From positions 9,857,501-9,921,500 of the forward strand of contig CM063298.1 in the NCBI GenBank assembly GCA_032173965.1: a stretch of 64,000 nt of DNA, in the 5' to 3' direction. Both the position numbers and the translations under genes were made by a program. The notes beneath the pieces are model-generated. The model saw nothing but the letters and a program-made list of their open reading frames with translations. It ran no database searches and had not been told where the DNA came from. Origin of the DNA: Sitta carolinensis. Taxonomy: Eukaryota > Chordata > Aves > Passeriformes > Sittidae. Positions 1-10,262 of the stretch are shown piece after piece (within the stretch, counting starts at the first letter, position 1; each line of letters begins with the position of its first letter).

Positions 1-2702
1 TCACTTCTGTTCAAGTTTCTCTGTAGATAATTTATCCCTTAATGGGAACTGCCCTCTAGAAATGTTTTAAATTTCCTTGTTTAATTTCCTTAAATATCCT
101 TGTTCCTCTGTTGTTCCCAGCAGTGCTCTGGAGGTGGCAGTGCACAACACATTTCTCTGGTATTTCACCTGACTCAGATTTCTGGGCTTCAGAAGATTTG
201 GGTGTTTTGGTTAATGCAGTCACTGTACATCTGAATTTTCCCAGATGACTCTGGCAGTTTTCTATTACAGTTTTTCATTATATTAATGGACATGATAGCT
301 TTTTATCTTTACAGTCTTACACACTGTGGGGTTCCTTTCAATTGACTTTTTCCTAGCCTTGCTTTTTTATGGTTCTTGTACCTTTATTCAAGTTCATTTG
401 TAAATAAATCACTTGGAACTCACATAAGTCCTCCATCTCTAGTGTGTGCTTTTATTTCTTTTTATGTTTCAACTTTCCAGGAGAAATGTTTCCAGAACCC
501 TGAATGAATTAAACAAACAACACATCATGTTCCATCAAAGGAACAAACTGGCTCAGTTGCTGATAGGGAACTGCTCATTTGTTTATTAAAAGCTGATGCT
601 TTAAAAGTAAGAGAAGATAGCTGGGGCTTTAGGAATGATGGAAAATTGGATTTCCCTCTCTTGCTGCAGGTGGCCTGGCATGACTCAATGTTTTCACATT
701 CACTTGCAGAAACTGATGCACATTACAGGACACTGTGATTATTCTGCATTGAAACCCAGGAATTTGTTCCTATCTGTCTGTCATGTCTTCGTTAGCTAGA
801 AATGCATGCAGTGTCTCACACGTTGACACATTATAGAATTCTGTGGTTTGGAAATCTTAAACCATGGGTTCTTTGGCAGGTGACTTCAGCTTTCAGAGGC
901 CAGAGGACACATCTTGATTCTTGAAGTCAGTCCTGGATCAAGTTATGTTTACAGACATATGTTCACAGGGGAGGGGAGAGGAGGCTGACAAACCCAAGGG
1001 GTTGGTGACACAGGTTGCCCTCAGAGGTTGTGGCTGCTCCACCCCTCCAAGCATTCAAGGCTTAGAGCCTTGAACCTGTGTGGGGATGGGATGGGGCTTG
1101 GGCCAGCCTGGTCGAGTGAGAGGTGTCCCTGCCCGTGGCACGGGACTGCAACAAGGTGAGGCTTAAGGTTCTTTCCAACCTGTACCACTCTGTGATTCTG
1201 TGAGCAGGTAATGTCTCTAGAGGAAATGCGAAATGTCAGTGTAAGAATGGAAAATGCAGATCACCTCTCTTGGACAGGAGAGATGCTGAGAAATGGAACA
1301 AAATGTTAATATGTTCACCCTCCTGTAAAAGCAAATCCTACAGTCAGCTGAGGTGATGAACTGCTGGCACTGGAGACACAGGACTGTGCTGTCAGAGGAG
1401 GTGGAATTTCATCTGTCCCTCACTTTAATCTCTGCCTGCAGTGCTGCTGCACTTGGTTCAATGCCATCCTCACCATGCTCAGCACACCCAGGGAACCAGC
1501 AGCAAATGGTCACCACTGGGGCTGCCTTTCAACTGGTGTTTAAAACACACAGACAGAGGCAAAAATGCTGCCAGCCCTGGAAAATCGACACGAGGTGGTC
1601 AACAGCTGATGGTGTTGCACCTCAGATTTTAGCTGTAATTCAGGGATGGTTATAGCACTGAATGGTCCTGAGATTGCTGGGAAAGAGCCAGGTCTGTGTT
1701 GCAGACACCAGGAGTGGAGAGCAGCGTGCAGCCCCTGGAGCAGGGGATGAGCCTGCTGTGTGCAGCACAGAGCTCTCTGTGTGATGTCCTGACTCCCCAG
1801 CTCAGGGACCTTCCCCTGGCACGTTCACACCTCCCTTTATTGCTGGGCTGCAATTTGGAGTCCAGCAATACTTGGAGCATTTCCAGTGGCAGCTCCTTCA
1901 TGCTTGGTGTTGAGGACCTGTTCTGGCTTTCACACAAATCTGGATGTGTAAATTCACTTGGGGGCAAATCACAAGAGACTGAGGCATCACAAACAACTGC
2001 AGTGGGACACAAGGAGGGGTGATTCTGTGCTCAGGTGAATTGTTGCTGTTCCAAGAGCTTTTCTGTGCCTGTTGGGGCAGGGAGGTCAGGCATGCAGGCT
2101 ATATTTACTCTGGCAGTGCCTCTGTCACCAGGCCATACATAGCCACTCTCATTCAGGGCAAGCAGCCTCAACAAATCAGCGCTCTGGGAAAGTGCTGAAG
2201 GATCCTGATTAAACCCACAATGCAAAGGTTTACAAAAATGCAATAAAAGGCTCTGTCTGTATCGGGAGTCCTCCTAGCCATGGTAAGTGATTGTATTTTA
2301 TCTTTTAGAACAGAAGACTTCTATCGTGAGTTTTGTCTGCTATTTGGATTAGATTAGAAGTTTTGGATGGATTAGATTGGATTAGAAGTTTTTTCTCTGT
2401 TTTCTACTAAGAGCAACATAATTAAAAGTTCGGTGTTTATTTTATGTTTTGCCTCAAGGTAGAATAGAATACGCATCCTTGTACGCATATATATATATGT
2501 ATATTTTATTATGGTCTTGCTAACATCTAGTAATTTTGCATTAAAGGAATCTAGATTTGCCTAGACCATACAAAAATGAGGAAAACGGACAAAGAAACAA
2601 TATTACCCTGTTTATGAAAAAAACAATATTACACCATTGATTGGATAAGAACCTTCCTACTATTTCAAGCTGCTGCTTTGGCATGCTGATCACCAGATTT
2701 TC
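1..2702. other. Gene-free left flank
   Basis: No exon of a recognised gene was found. The open frames here are short, lack recognisable domains and overlap on both strands. A plus-strand AATAAA at 403-408 sits in AT-rich sequence and could be the 3' end of a gene to the left, but nothing else supports that. A CR1 fragment occupies about 1025-1204. E-box-like motifs occur at 1994-1999 (CAACTG) and 2032-2037 (CAGGTG). A GTAAGT donor-like site lies at 2283-2288, downstream of a TATA-like AATAAAAGG at 2242-2250, so a short noncoding first exon of DHRS7C could lie here. Confidence 0.5.
1025..1204 (+). mobile_element. CR1 LINE fragment, 3' end
   Basis: The sequence ends with TTCTTTCCAACCTGTACCAC followed by CTGTGATTCTGTG, the usual 3' terminus of bird CR1 elements. 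It is preceded by the GGTGTCCCTGCCC stretch seen in other copies in this window (10080-10262). It is a 5'-truncated, non-coding copy. Confidence 0.75.
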
Positions 2703-2710
2703 TATAAAAG
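2703..2710 (+). promoter_or_regulatory. DHRS7C: Probable TATA box of DHRS7C
   Basis: TATAAAAG lies 92 bp upstream of the DHRS7C start codon, which would place transcription start near 2735 and give a 5' UTR of about 65 bases. The alternative is a noncoding first exon ending at 2282 (GTAAGT donor) spliced to the acceptor-like TTCCCACAG that ends at 2799, just before the ATG. The two models cannot be separated without transcript data. Confidence 0.45.
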
Positions 2711-2801
2711 AAAACATTGGGTTTTTAGATAGGAATAATTAAAAAATAATGAATGTTTTGTGATTCCTGCACTCTCATGTGGTTTTCTGTTTCCCACAGC
2801 C

Positions 2802-2955
2802 ATGGGTGTCTTTTCTGTGCTGGCTCTACCGTTGCTCCTCTTAGGGATCAGTGGAGTTATTTATATTTACCAGTCAGTCAGGTGGCTGCTGTCCAAGTCA
2901 GCAGTGCAGAACAAAGTTGTGGTGATCACAGATGCCATCTCTGGACTAGGCAAGG
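2802..2955 (+). CDS. DHRS7C: DHRS7C coding exon 1
   Basis: It encodes MGVFSVLALPLLLLGISG, a membrane anchor, followed by KSAVQNKVVVITDAISGLGK. The ATG at 2802 is the start that matches the family N terminus. The exon ends AAG G before GTGAGT, in phase 1. Confidence 0.92.
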
Positions 2956-5900
2956 GTGAGTTGTCTCATTTCTTCTCGGTGTCAGAGAACAGAAGCAGCC
3001 AGAGTGACCCTCGGGGTGGTAAACCTGCACTCATTGCCTTGGTTCATCAGTGGCTGGATGAAGCAGAAGTTAATAACCATATTTATGAACGAATCCTGTC
3101 ATTTTTAAGTGTATATTTTTAGGCTCAGCCATGGGAACTATTGGTAAACCAGTAGGAGCTGCAGAGCTTTGTATTTAATTCAATACAATGAGAGGTTTTA
3201 TGAGAACACTGAGTGCTATTTTTAGCATGTTGCTACTGTCAGATCTCCTTACACAGGCTGTCAGTGCAGGGTGGCTGCAGAAACACGTGTCACCTTACTC
3301 TTGACATGTTCCTTTCCTTTTCCCTTTCCTTTCCTTTCCTTTCCTTTCTTTCCTTTCCTTTCCTTTCCTTTCCTTTCCTTTCCTTTCCTTTCCTTTCCTT
3401 TTTCTTTCCTTTCCTTTCCTTTCCTTTCCTTTTCCTTTCCTTTCCTTTCCTTCCCTTCCCTTTCCCAAGCCTTCCCTTCCCTTTTTCGTTTTTTTTTTTT
3501 TAATTATTTTTCTTTGTTCCTGTGGCTCCCTGTTACCTGTCTCTCGAGGCTAGGAAGTCAATTTTGTGTTTGTGTGGTGCCCCACACTCCTTTTCATGCA
3601 GATGAAAAATGAGGTAACTCAAAGCACTTTTATTTAATTATCCTAAACACACCTGTGACCAGCATCCCATAGGCTGACACCAGGATGTTTTTTGCAGGTT
3701 TGAATGATTCCAAATAATGCAAAATTAACTTTCCTCTCAGGCATATGTGATGGCCCTTCATTCAAAGCTTTAAAATACCAGCTGTGTGGCCAGCTGCTGT
3801 GGATGTGGGCTCTGAGGAAACAGCCAAATTCTTTCCCTACATGCCAGAATTTCCGGACTAAAGGCGGCATCCATCAGAGTTAAAAAAGAGAAACAAATCT
3901 ATGATGATTGAAGATGTTTTCAGTGGTTTGTGGTTGTTATTGAAGCCTAGTTCCTGTTTCTTCTGAGTGCTGTAACTCAGAAAAGTTCAGGGAAGTTCTA
4001 GAGGAGAGCATCATTGGTTTCTCTTTTTCACCTTTGTTGCTGTTCACATACAAATCTTTTTCTCTTTTTTTTTTTTTTTCACAAGATTGACTCAACTGTT
4101 GTTTATAGGAAAAATACTGCTATAACTGTTCTGTCAAATACTCTTTTGGGCACTAAACTAAAAATCCTTCTGTGCTAGAAAAAAAAAAGTGAAATGGAAG
4201 GCGTTCATAAAATTACTGTTGTAAATAATGAAAAAGATTGCTTAAATAAAAGCTTCCAGCTGCACAGGTTTGCAAAACTACAAGGGTGGATCCACAGATA
4301 CTTCCATAGAGATATTAAGAGTGTAACATTTCAGAAATCTGAAATGGGTAAATCAGCATGACTGGATTTCCTGTGGGCACTGAAATCTGAAGGAATTGTT
4401 TCTTGGAGGACAGCCAGCCACTATCACAAGTCAATGCTTTCTTTTTTTTCCTCATACTATTCCAAAATTAATGAATTTTAAAGCATGGATTCAACTCCCT
4501 TAGCAAAACCATCATCCCTTTTCAAGCAAAATGAACAAAACCAATTTGCCACTACTGTAATTTATTTTTTTAAATGTATTTCTCTCCTAGAATGTTCTCG
4601 TGTGTTTCATGCAGGAGGAGCAAGGCTTGTGTTGTGTGGCAGGACATGGGAAAAATTAGAAGCCTTGTATGATGCCTTAATTAGTGTGACAGACCCCAGC
4701 ACGGTAGGTACTCATGGCCTGGCATAAACCTTGTTCAGGGCCTAAAAATGCATTTTAGATCCATTAAAACAAAGTACAAAGGTGATTTACTCTCAGTGGG
4801 GGCTTTGGTCACCTGGGTAATGACACCAAACACAGCCCAGAGAGACAGAAACTCCTCTGAAAGTCTTTAGAGCAAAATCCTGCTTTCCTGAGCTCCCCCT
4901 GCCAACATCTGAGTGCTCCTGTGTTCTGAGCAAGCCACCCAGCTAGAAATCCTCAGCAGAGGAATTTGCCTGATAATTTGGGTGAAAGGGATCCAAAGGC
5001 TTCATTTAATGACAGGAAATGCCATCAGCTTTCCATATTAGCTCAAGGAGTGGGAGCTAGGTCTAAAGATCAAACTCATTTTGAGCTCCTCCACTATTTG
5101 GGGTAAAGTCCCAGCTAGAAGGGATTTGGAGTGAAAAAAGAGCACTGACTTTTCCTCCTGGCCACTGACAGTGGGCATGCAGCACTGGCCCTGCTCCAGC
5201 TCTCTGCAGGTGTTTCTGGAGGCTCATGGCAACTGTGACCAACACACAGTTGGCTCATTCCAGGGCACAGGTGTTCCTGAAGGCACCACATAAATTTTGC
5301 AGCCATTGCTCATCAGACCTACAAATATTTGCAGTATTTTTTTTTTTCCAGTGGGCTTCATTCATCTGCACAAATAGCCACAACTGTGGTGTGTTCATGT
5401 TGGCCTGCACAGATTCAACTAGGGAAAAATATTAAGTATGACTAAAGGTTCTGCATTACATTGTCTAAATCATACAGTAAGGGAAAAAACTTCAAGTCCT
5501 TCCCTCTGTTGATAAATTCTGGTTTTGCAGAAATCATACAAATGTAAACTCCATTTGCATAACCTATAGCAAATCAAACCATTCCTACCTTCCATCTGTG
5601 CCCATGGGTATGGAGCTCATCTCTCAAAGCACTGAACCCCAGTCTCTTGTCAGCAAAGGGTTCTTCCTTTGAAGAAAAGGAAAACCATGAAAGACCATGC
5701 CTTGAACTGGTAGGAGTCACCCTTGTGTCTATTTTCTGTTTTCTTTCATTACAAGAGAGGCAAAACTCACTGGGAACTGGTCCAGCTGGCCCTTCCTGTG
5801 GTGTTCTGCTCCACCTGAAGCTCAGTGTCTGTGAATTCCCATTCTCACAGAATCCCAGAATCTCAGAATATCCCAGGATGGGTTGGATTGGAAGGGATCT

Positions 5901-8736
5901 TCAAGAGCATCTCTGTCATTCCCACCCCCTGCCCTGGCAGGGACATCTCCCACTGTCCCAGGGTGCTCCAGCCTGGCCTGGGCACTGCCAGGGATCCAGG
6001 GCAGCCCCAGCTGCTCTGGGCACCCTGTGCCAGGGCCTGCGCACCCTCCAGGAACAATTCCTGCCCAATATCCCTCCTAACCCTGCCCTCTGGCACTGGA
6101 AGCCATTCCCTGTGTCCTGGCACCCCAGCCCCTGTCCAGAGTCCCTTTTTGGCTCTCTTGGAGCCCCTTTAGGCACTGCAAGGAGCATTAAAGTCCCCCA
6201 GAGCCTCCTCCAGGCTGAACAACCCCAGCTCTCATTGCTGAACTGTCTTCTTTCTAGAGTGAGTTAACCTCAAAATCTTAAGTTTATGTGAGAACGACAA
6301 AAACACTTTGAGTATCGAGGTAAGCTCATTTACAAGACAAGGAAATAGGAATAGAAATAGGAATAGAATAAAAATAGAAACAGAAACAGAAATAGGAATA
6401 GAAATAGAAATAATAGAAATAGAAATAGAAATAGAAATAGAAATAGAAATAGAAATAGAAATAGAAATAGAAATAGAAATAGAAATAGGAATGCAGTTTG
6501 TGTGTAACAAGTACCCTTGAACTGAGACTTTTGTTCATCAGACATATGCACCAAAGCTGATCCTTCTGGACATCACAGACATAAGCTGCATTCGAGATGT
6601 AGCCAAGGAGATCCTGAACTGCTATGGCTGTGTGGATATACTGATCAACAATGCAAGCATGAAGGTGAAAGGAGCAGTGCAGAGCATTTCACTGGAGCTT
6701 GATAAAAAGATAATGGATGCCAACTATTTTGGACCTATAACATTAACCAAAGGTATTTTAATTTTTTATTTTTTTTGCTATTACCACTTAAAGCACATTG
6801 ACAATTAAATGGGTTAATACTGCATCCAACTCTGCAGGTAAAATTCAGGTGAAGCCAAGCAGACAATTTCCAGCTATTGGCTTTTGTGATAGTTCTGCTT
6901 GCAGCACTGAGACCACCTTCATTAAATTTGTGCTTCAGCTGCTGCTCCTTTTCACTAAATGCACTCAGCTCTTTACTTATGTGCCTCTTCCTTGTATTTC
7001 TCTTTTTGCAGCCATTCTTCCCAACATGATCTCAAGAAGAACTGGCCAAATTGTTCTCATTAATAGCATCCAAGGGAAAATAGGAATTCCATTTCGTGCA
7101 GCTTGTAAGTTATGCATTGCAAAAACATTCTAGAGCATTCATTGTGAGGAGTCCATGACACCACAGGTTGTTAAAAGTGTTAATTTGCATCCAAAATTGG
7201 TATCACTACAGCATTTGGCTGATTTTTTTTTTCCAATTGGAACTCCATTAGAAATAGCTAAAATGCTGCCTTTGAAATTTAACTGCTGCCTAGGGGACTT
7301 GAGAATAGGATGGTAAAATAATGTGACAGCAAATTTAAAATATATATATATAAATACATATTGCAGAGTGAAAATCTGTATCTGATCTATTCTTGTGCAT
7401 GTTGATAGAAACCCAGAACTACACACTAAACCAGCACAGAATCCAAGAAATATAAAATCTAAAACTTAAGGCATCACCGTGCTCATGTCCCCAAGCATTG
7501 GTGCTTTATTTTACACCTGCTCCCACGCAATCATAGAGCTAAACATGCATATGTGTGCTTTTTCCTTTTAGATGCTGCTTCCAACATGCTGCTGTAGGCT
7601 TTTTTGATTGTCTTAGGGCTGAAATGGAAGAATTTGATATTTCTGTCAGCACTGTGAGTCCAACCTTCATCTGTTCATACCACCGCCCGCCAGCACCAGG
7701 CAACTGGGAGGCTTCGATCTGGAAATGTGAGTCTGGGTGGGTGAGGATGAGGCACACAAAGCAGGAGGGAGGCTTTTCCAGGGTGAAAGAAAAAGGGGAA
7801 AAAATAGTGGAAATGACAGAAAGGATGAGCAGGAATGAGGGGCAAAATAAAGAGGTATTGGAGAGGTAATATTGGCCTGGTGAAAAGAGGGGAAAGTGGA
7901 ATGAGGCAATGTTATGTGAGAAAATAGATACAGAAAATGAATGTACCAGGGCATCAGACATCATGAAAGGCCCAAAGGGACAATTCCACTGCACTCAGGT
8001 TGCTCCTTTGTCACTGTGCTGCACAGAGGGAACACAGCAACACATACAGCAGGGGTTCAGGCAGAGGAGAAGAAAGGAAGTCTCCAGTTTATTGTTGACC
8101 TTGTATCTATAAGTTTCTGGACAGTGAGCAGAGATTGGACAGAGAAGTTCCCACCTCTCCATCTCCCACTGCTCACTGGAGAAGTCCATCAGGTGATATC
8201 TTTTCACCAAGGAATGCAAACATGATCCTTGTTTATCTTGCAATCCATGAGAACTGACTCCATTATTCTAAAACAAATCAGAAGGTTTATTTTCAGAGAC
8301 AACACTCCTTCTCTTAGGGACTGTAAGGATTTTACCTCAATCCTAAAAAGATCTCGGCCACATACTGACGAGGAGAATGGAGCGGGGAAGGGCTTGAAAT
8401 GAAAGAAATTAAACTGATTTGGCTGATTCACTAATTGTGGATACTTTTCAACACCATGCCCTCTGAGTATCTGCCTGCCTGCCTGTCTGTCTGTCTGTCT
8501 GCAGCTCTCATCCTCTCCCATCCCCAGTCTTTTTCAGGAAGGTGTCCTATGGTGTGCACCCCGTGGAGGTGGCAGAGGAGGTCCTTGCCACCGTGAGCAG
8601 GAGGAAGCAGGAGGTGCTCATGGCCAACCCCATCCCCAGAGCAGCAGTTTACATTAGGACTTTCTTCCCCGAGCTGTTTTTTGCCATTGTTGCCTCGGGG
8701 ATTAGGGAAAAGCTGAAGACAGAAGAGGAAAGTTGA
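2802..8736 (+). CDS. DHRS7C: DHRS7C, dehydrogenase/reductase SDR family member 7C (frameshifted as written)
   Basis: Six coding exons were assembled: 2802-2955, 4591-4703, 6542-6752, 7012-7104, 7572-7726 and 8528-8736. With one missing base restored in exon 5 the product would be 311 residues, the size I recall for vertebrate DHRS7C (SRP-35), a sarcoplasmic-reticulum membrane protein of skeletal and heart muscle. Visible features are an N-terminal hydrophobic anchor (about residues 5-23), the nucleotide-binding motif TDAISGLGKE (43-52, a variant of TGxxxGxG), INNAS (124-128), and Tyr191 of the YxxxK active site. As written, the Lys codon of that motif lacks one base, and TAG at 7595-7597 ends translation after about 198 residues. 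All exon junctions are GT-AG and phase-consistent, apart from this base. DHRS7C is convergent with GSG1L2. The frameshift is either an assembly error or a real loss. Confidence 0.9.
3307..3480. repeat. (CCTTT)n pentanucleotide array
   Basis: About 170 bases of nearly pure pyrimidine built from TTTCC units with a few interruptions lie in the first coding intron of DHRS7C. Open frames across it only translate the repeat. Confidence 0.95.
4591..4703 (+). CDS. DHRS7C: DHRS7C coding exon 2
   Basis: The acceptor is TTTCTCTCCTAG and the donor is GTAGGT. The split GAA codon is completed here, followed by CSRVFHAGGARLVLCGRTWE, which matches the Rossmann-fold region after the glycine-rich motif. The frame closes with a complete ACG codon (phase 0). 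Confidence 0.9.
5845..6238 (-). mobile_element. CR1 LINE fragment, reverse orientation
   Basis: The left edge reads CAGAATCCCAGAATCTCAG then GGTTGGATTGGAAGGGATC, the reverse complement of a CR1 3' end. Further in, AGGCTGAACAACCCCAGCTC is typical of the internal CR1 3' region. Length is about 390 bp. It lies in DHRS7C intron 2, antisense to the gene, and its open frames contain no reverse-transcriptase domain. Confidence 0.85.
6341..6488. repeat. (GAAATA)n hexanucleotide array
   Basis: About 24 units of GAAATA and close variants end about 53 bp before the acceptor of DHRS7C coding exon 3. The same hexamer, in reverse complement, forms the first block of the array at 23473. Confidence 0.95.
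6542..6752 (+). CDS. DHRS7C: DHRS7C coding exon 3
   Basis: The acceptor is TTGTTCATCAG and the donor is GTATTT. It encodes residues 90-159 with CYGCVDILINNAS (the NNAG-type SDR motif) and KKIMDANYFGPITLTK, a strong family match. The 211 bases leave one base of the next codon. Confidence 0.93.
7012..7104 (+). CDS. DHRS7C: DHRS7C coding exon 4
   Basis: The acceptor is TCTTTTTGCAG and the donor is GTAAGT. It encodes AILPNMISRRTGQIVLINS then IQGKIGIPFRAA and the first base of the active-site Tyr codon. Confidence 0.92.
7572..7726 (+). CDS. DHRS7C: DHRS7C coding exon 5, carries 1-base deletion
   Basis: The acceptor is TTTCCTTTTAG and the donor is GTGAGT. The exon opens in frame as YAAS. One base is then missing at 7583-7585, after which the homologous frame continues as HAAVGFFDCLRAEMEEFDIS. 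It is 155 bases long; phases of the flanking exons require 156. In the frame actually entered, TAG occurs at 7595-7597. Confidence 0.88.
7583..7585 (+). other. DHRS7C: Frameshift site in DHRS7C active-site YxxxK
   Basis: The bases AAC stand where an AAR lysine codon followed by C of CAT is expected (YAAS-K-HAA). Deletion of a single base destroys the catalytic Lys195 codon and shifts the frame to TAG within four codons. Downstream exon phases and protein similarity are otherwise intact. Confidence 0.85.
8466..8502. repeat. Short (CTGC/TCTG)n tetranucleotide run
   Basis: About nine tetranucleotide units, CTGC then TCTG, lie just before the acceptor of the last DHRS7C exon. Confidence 0.85.
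8528..8736 (+). CDS. DHRS7C: DHRS7C coding exon 6 (last)
   Basis: The acceptor is CCCATCCCCAG. It encodes FFRKVSYGVHPVEVAEEV, then MANPIPRAAVYIRTFFPELF and the C terminus KLKTEEES followed by TGA at 8734-8736. It agrees closely with the conserved C-terminal part of DHRS7C, and a nearby poly(A) signal ends the gene. Confidence 0.92.
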
Positions 8737-8769
8737 TTTTGTTCCGTTATTTTCCTTGCTTTTGACCTG

Positions 8770-8775
8770 AATAAA
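8770..8775 (+). terminator. DHRS7C: DHRS7C poly(A) signal
   Basis: A canonical AATAAA lies 34 bases after the stop codon, followed within 30 bases by GT-rich sequence, giving a very short 3' UTR. Confidence 0.75.
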
Positions 8776-10079
8776 AAAGGTTTCTGTTTTGAATGCCGGT
8801 GACTTGTGCTGCTTGCTGTGGGTAGAATAATGCCACTGTCATTGACACAAAATCTTCACAAATCAGTGAAGAATTGGAGAGTTATTTACAGATAATAATT
8901 TTCCAAACTCACTTTAAAAATAAGTTCAGCCATTGTATTAACAGGGTCAAATTTTTGAAGTCAAAGCAACTTGTATATTGTTTGATGCAGAAAACATCTG
9001 AGTTTGTTGGCAGCTTCTCATCCAGGTAGAGCCAGAGCATGGCCAGTGGCCAGACCCTATTTGGAAGAGAATTCTCTAATATAGTTAAAAAACAAAACCT
9101 TTAAAAATAGAAATTATGAGTAAAAATTTTTGGATAAAAGATTAATCAAACCATTAATAATCAAATTAACCTTTGCCCTCTATAAAGCTTCTGCTCTTCT
9201 GGTTTTAGGGCTATGACAGTGTGCCATTGGAGCCATGTAGTCTGGTTTTAATTCCTGAAGTTTCTGAGTTTCTAAAGCTCTGGTTTTCTGATGTTTGAGC
9301 TTTCTGAAACTTGTTCCCAGAGAGGGAACATAAACAGAATTATTTTTGTAACAGTGTTCATGTTGTGAATTCTTTATGTGGGAAAGATTTTCTTTTAATG
9401 TCCCTCTAATTTGACCAATGTGGGTGAAGAAGTTTGTCTTTCTTTCACCAATCACACTGGTCTGTAGAAAATTATATATAAGGAGAACAATCCCCAAAAA
9501 TAAATTGATTCCTCACACAACCTTTGAGAGAAAAAATCCCAAAGAGTCTGTGTCGTGTGTTACAACAGAACCACCCTGCTCCTGCTGCTACAAGTCCCAT
9601 TGCTCATGCAACTTCCAGCCCCAGCTCCCTAAAATGCCTCATTGATCACCAAACATGAGGGGAATTCTGAGGGCAGAGGGATTTATGTCACCTGGCAGGG
9701 ACATGAACCTTTTGCTGTGTCTCTGATTGAATTGCTGTGGCTTCAAGAGACCTGACTGAGGGAGGGATTCAGCCCTGGAGGAAGGGGATCAGCTCCTGCC
9801 ATTTTCTCTTGTAGCACTGGGGTTTTATTGGAGTGACTGTGCCTGAACTGGGAAGTCACACAATCATCTGTTCAAAAATTTCCTTGCTCCTCAGCAGAAC
9901 TCTGCTCCTTCAGACCAGATTTATGACCTCAGTTGTTTTTGTTTCTGTTCCTCAGCAACAGCCAAGCCCTGCACGTTTCCATAAGAGCAAGATGCAGAAT
10001 AAGCAAAATTTCATCAGAAAGGGATCAGGCACCACAAGACACCCAAGCCAAATGTGAATCAACATTGTTTGTGCTTCCC

Positions 10080-10262
10080 CATCCCTGGAGGTGTTCCTGG
10101 CCAGGCTGGCTGGGGCTTGGAGCACCCTGGGACAGTGGAAGGTGTCCCTGCCCAGGGAGGGGTTGGAATGACAGAGATGCTCCCTAAGGTCCCTTCCAAC
10201 CCAAACCATTCTGTGATTCCTGTGATTCCTGTGATTCCTATGATTTCTGTGATTTCTATTAT
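10080..10262 (+). mobile_element. CR1 LINE 3' end with terminal octamer repeats
   Basis: It reads through GGTCCCTTCCAACCCAAACC into five copies of an ATTCCTGTG-like unit, the terminal microsatellite characteristic of CR1 elements. It is 5'-truncated and non-coding. Confidence 0.88.

Noticed and set aside
2268..2290. ATG directly before a GTAAGT donor as a first coding exon of DHRS7C
   Set aside because: Splicing it to the acceptor at 2799 puts its ATG out of frame with DHRS7C. At most this could be a noncoding first exon.
5647..6267. 206-codon plus-strand open frame and overlapping frames
   Set aside because: The region is mostly a reverse-oriented CR1 fragment inside a DHRS7C intron, and no reverse-transcriptase motif is present.
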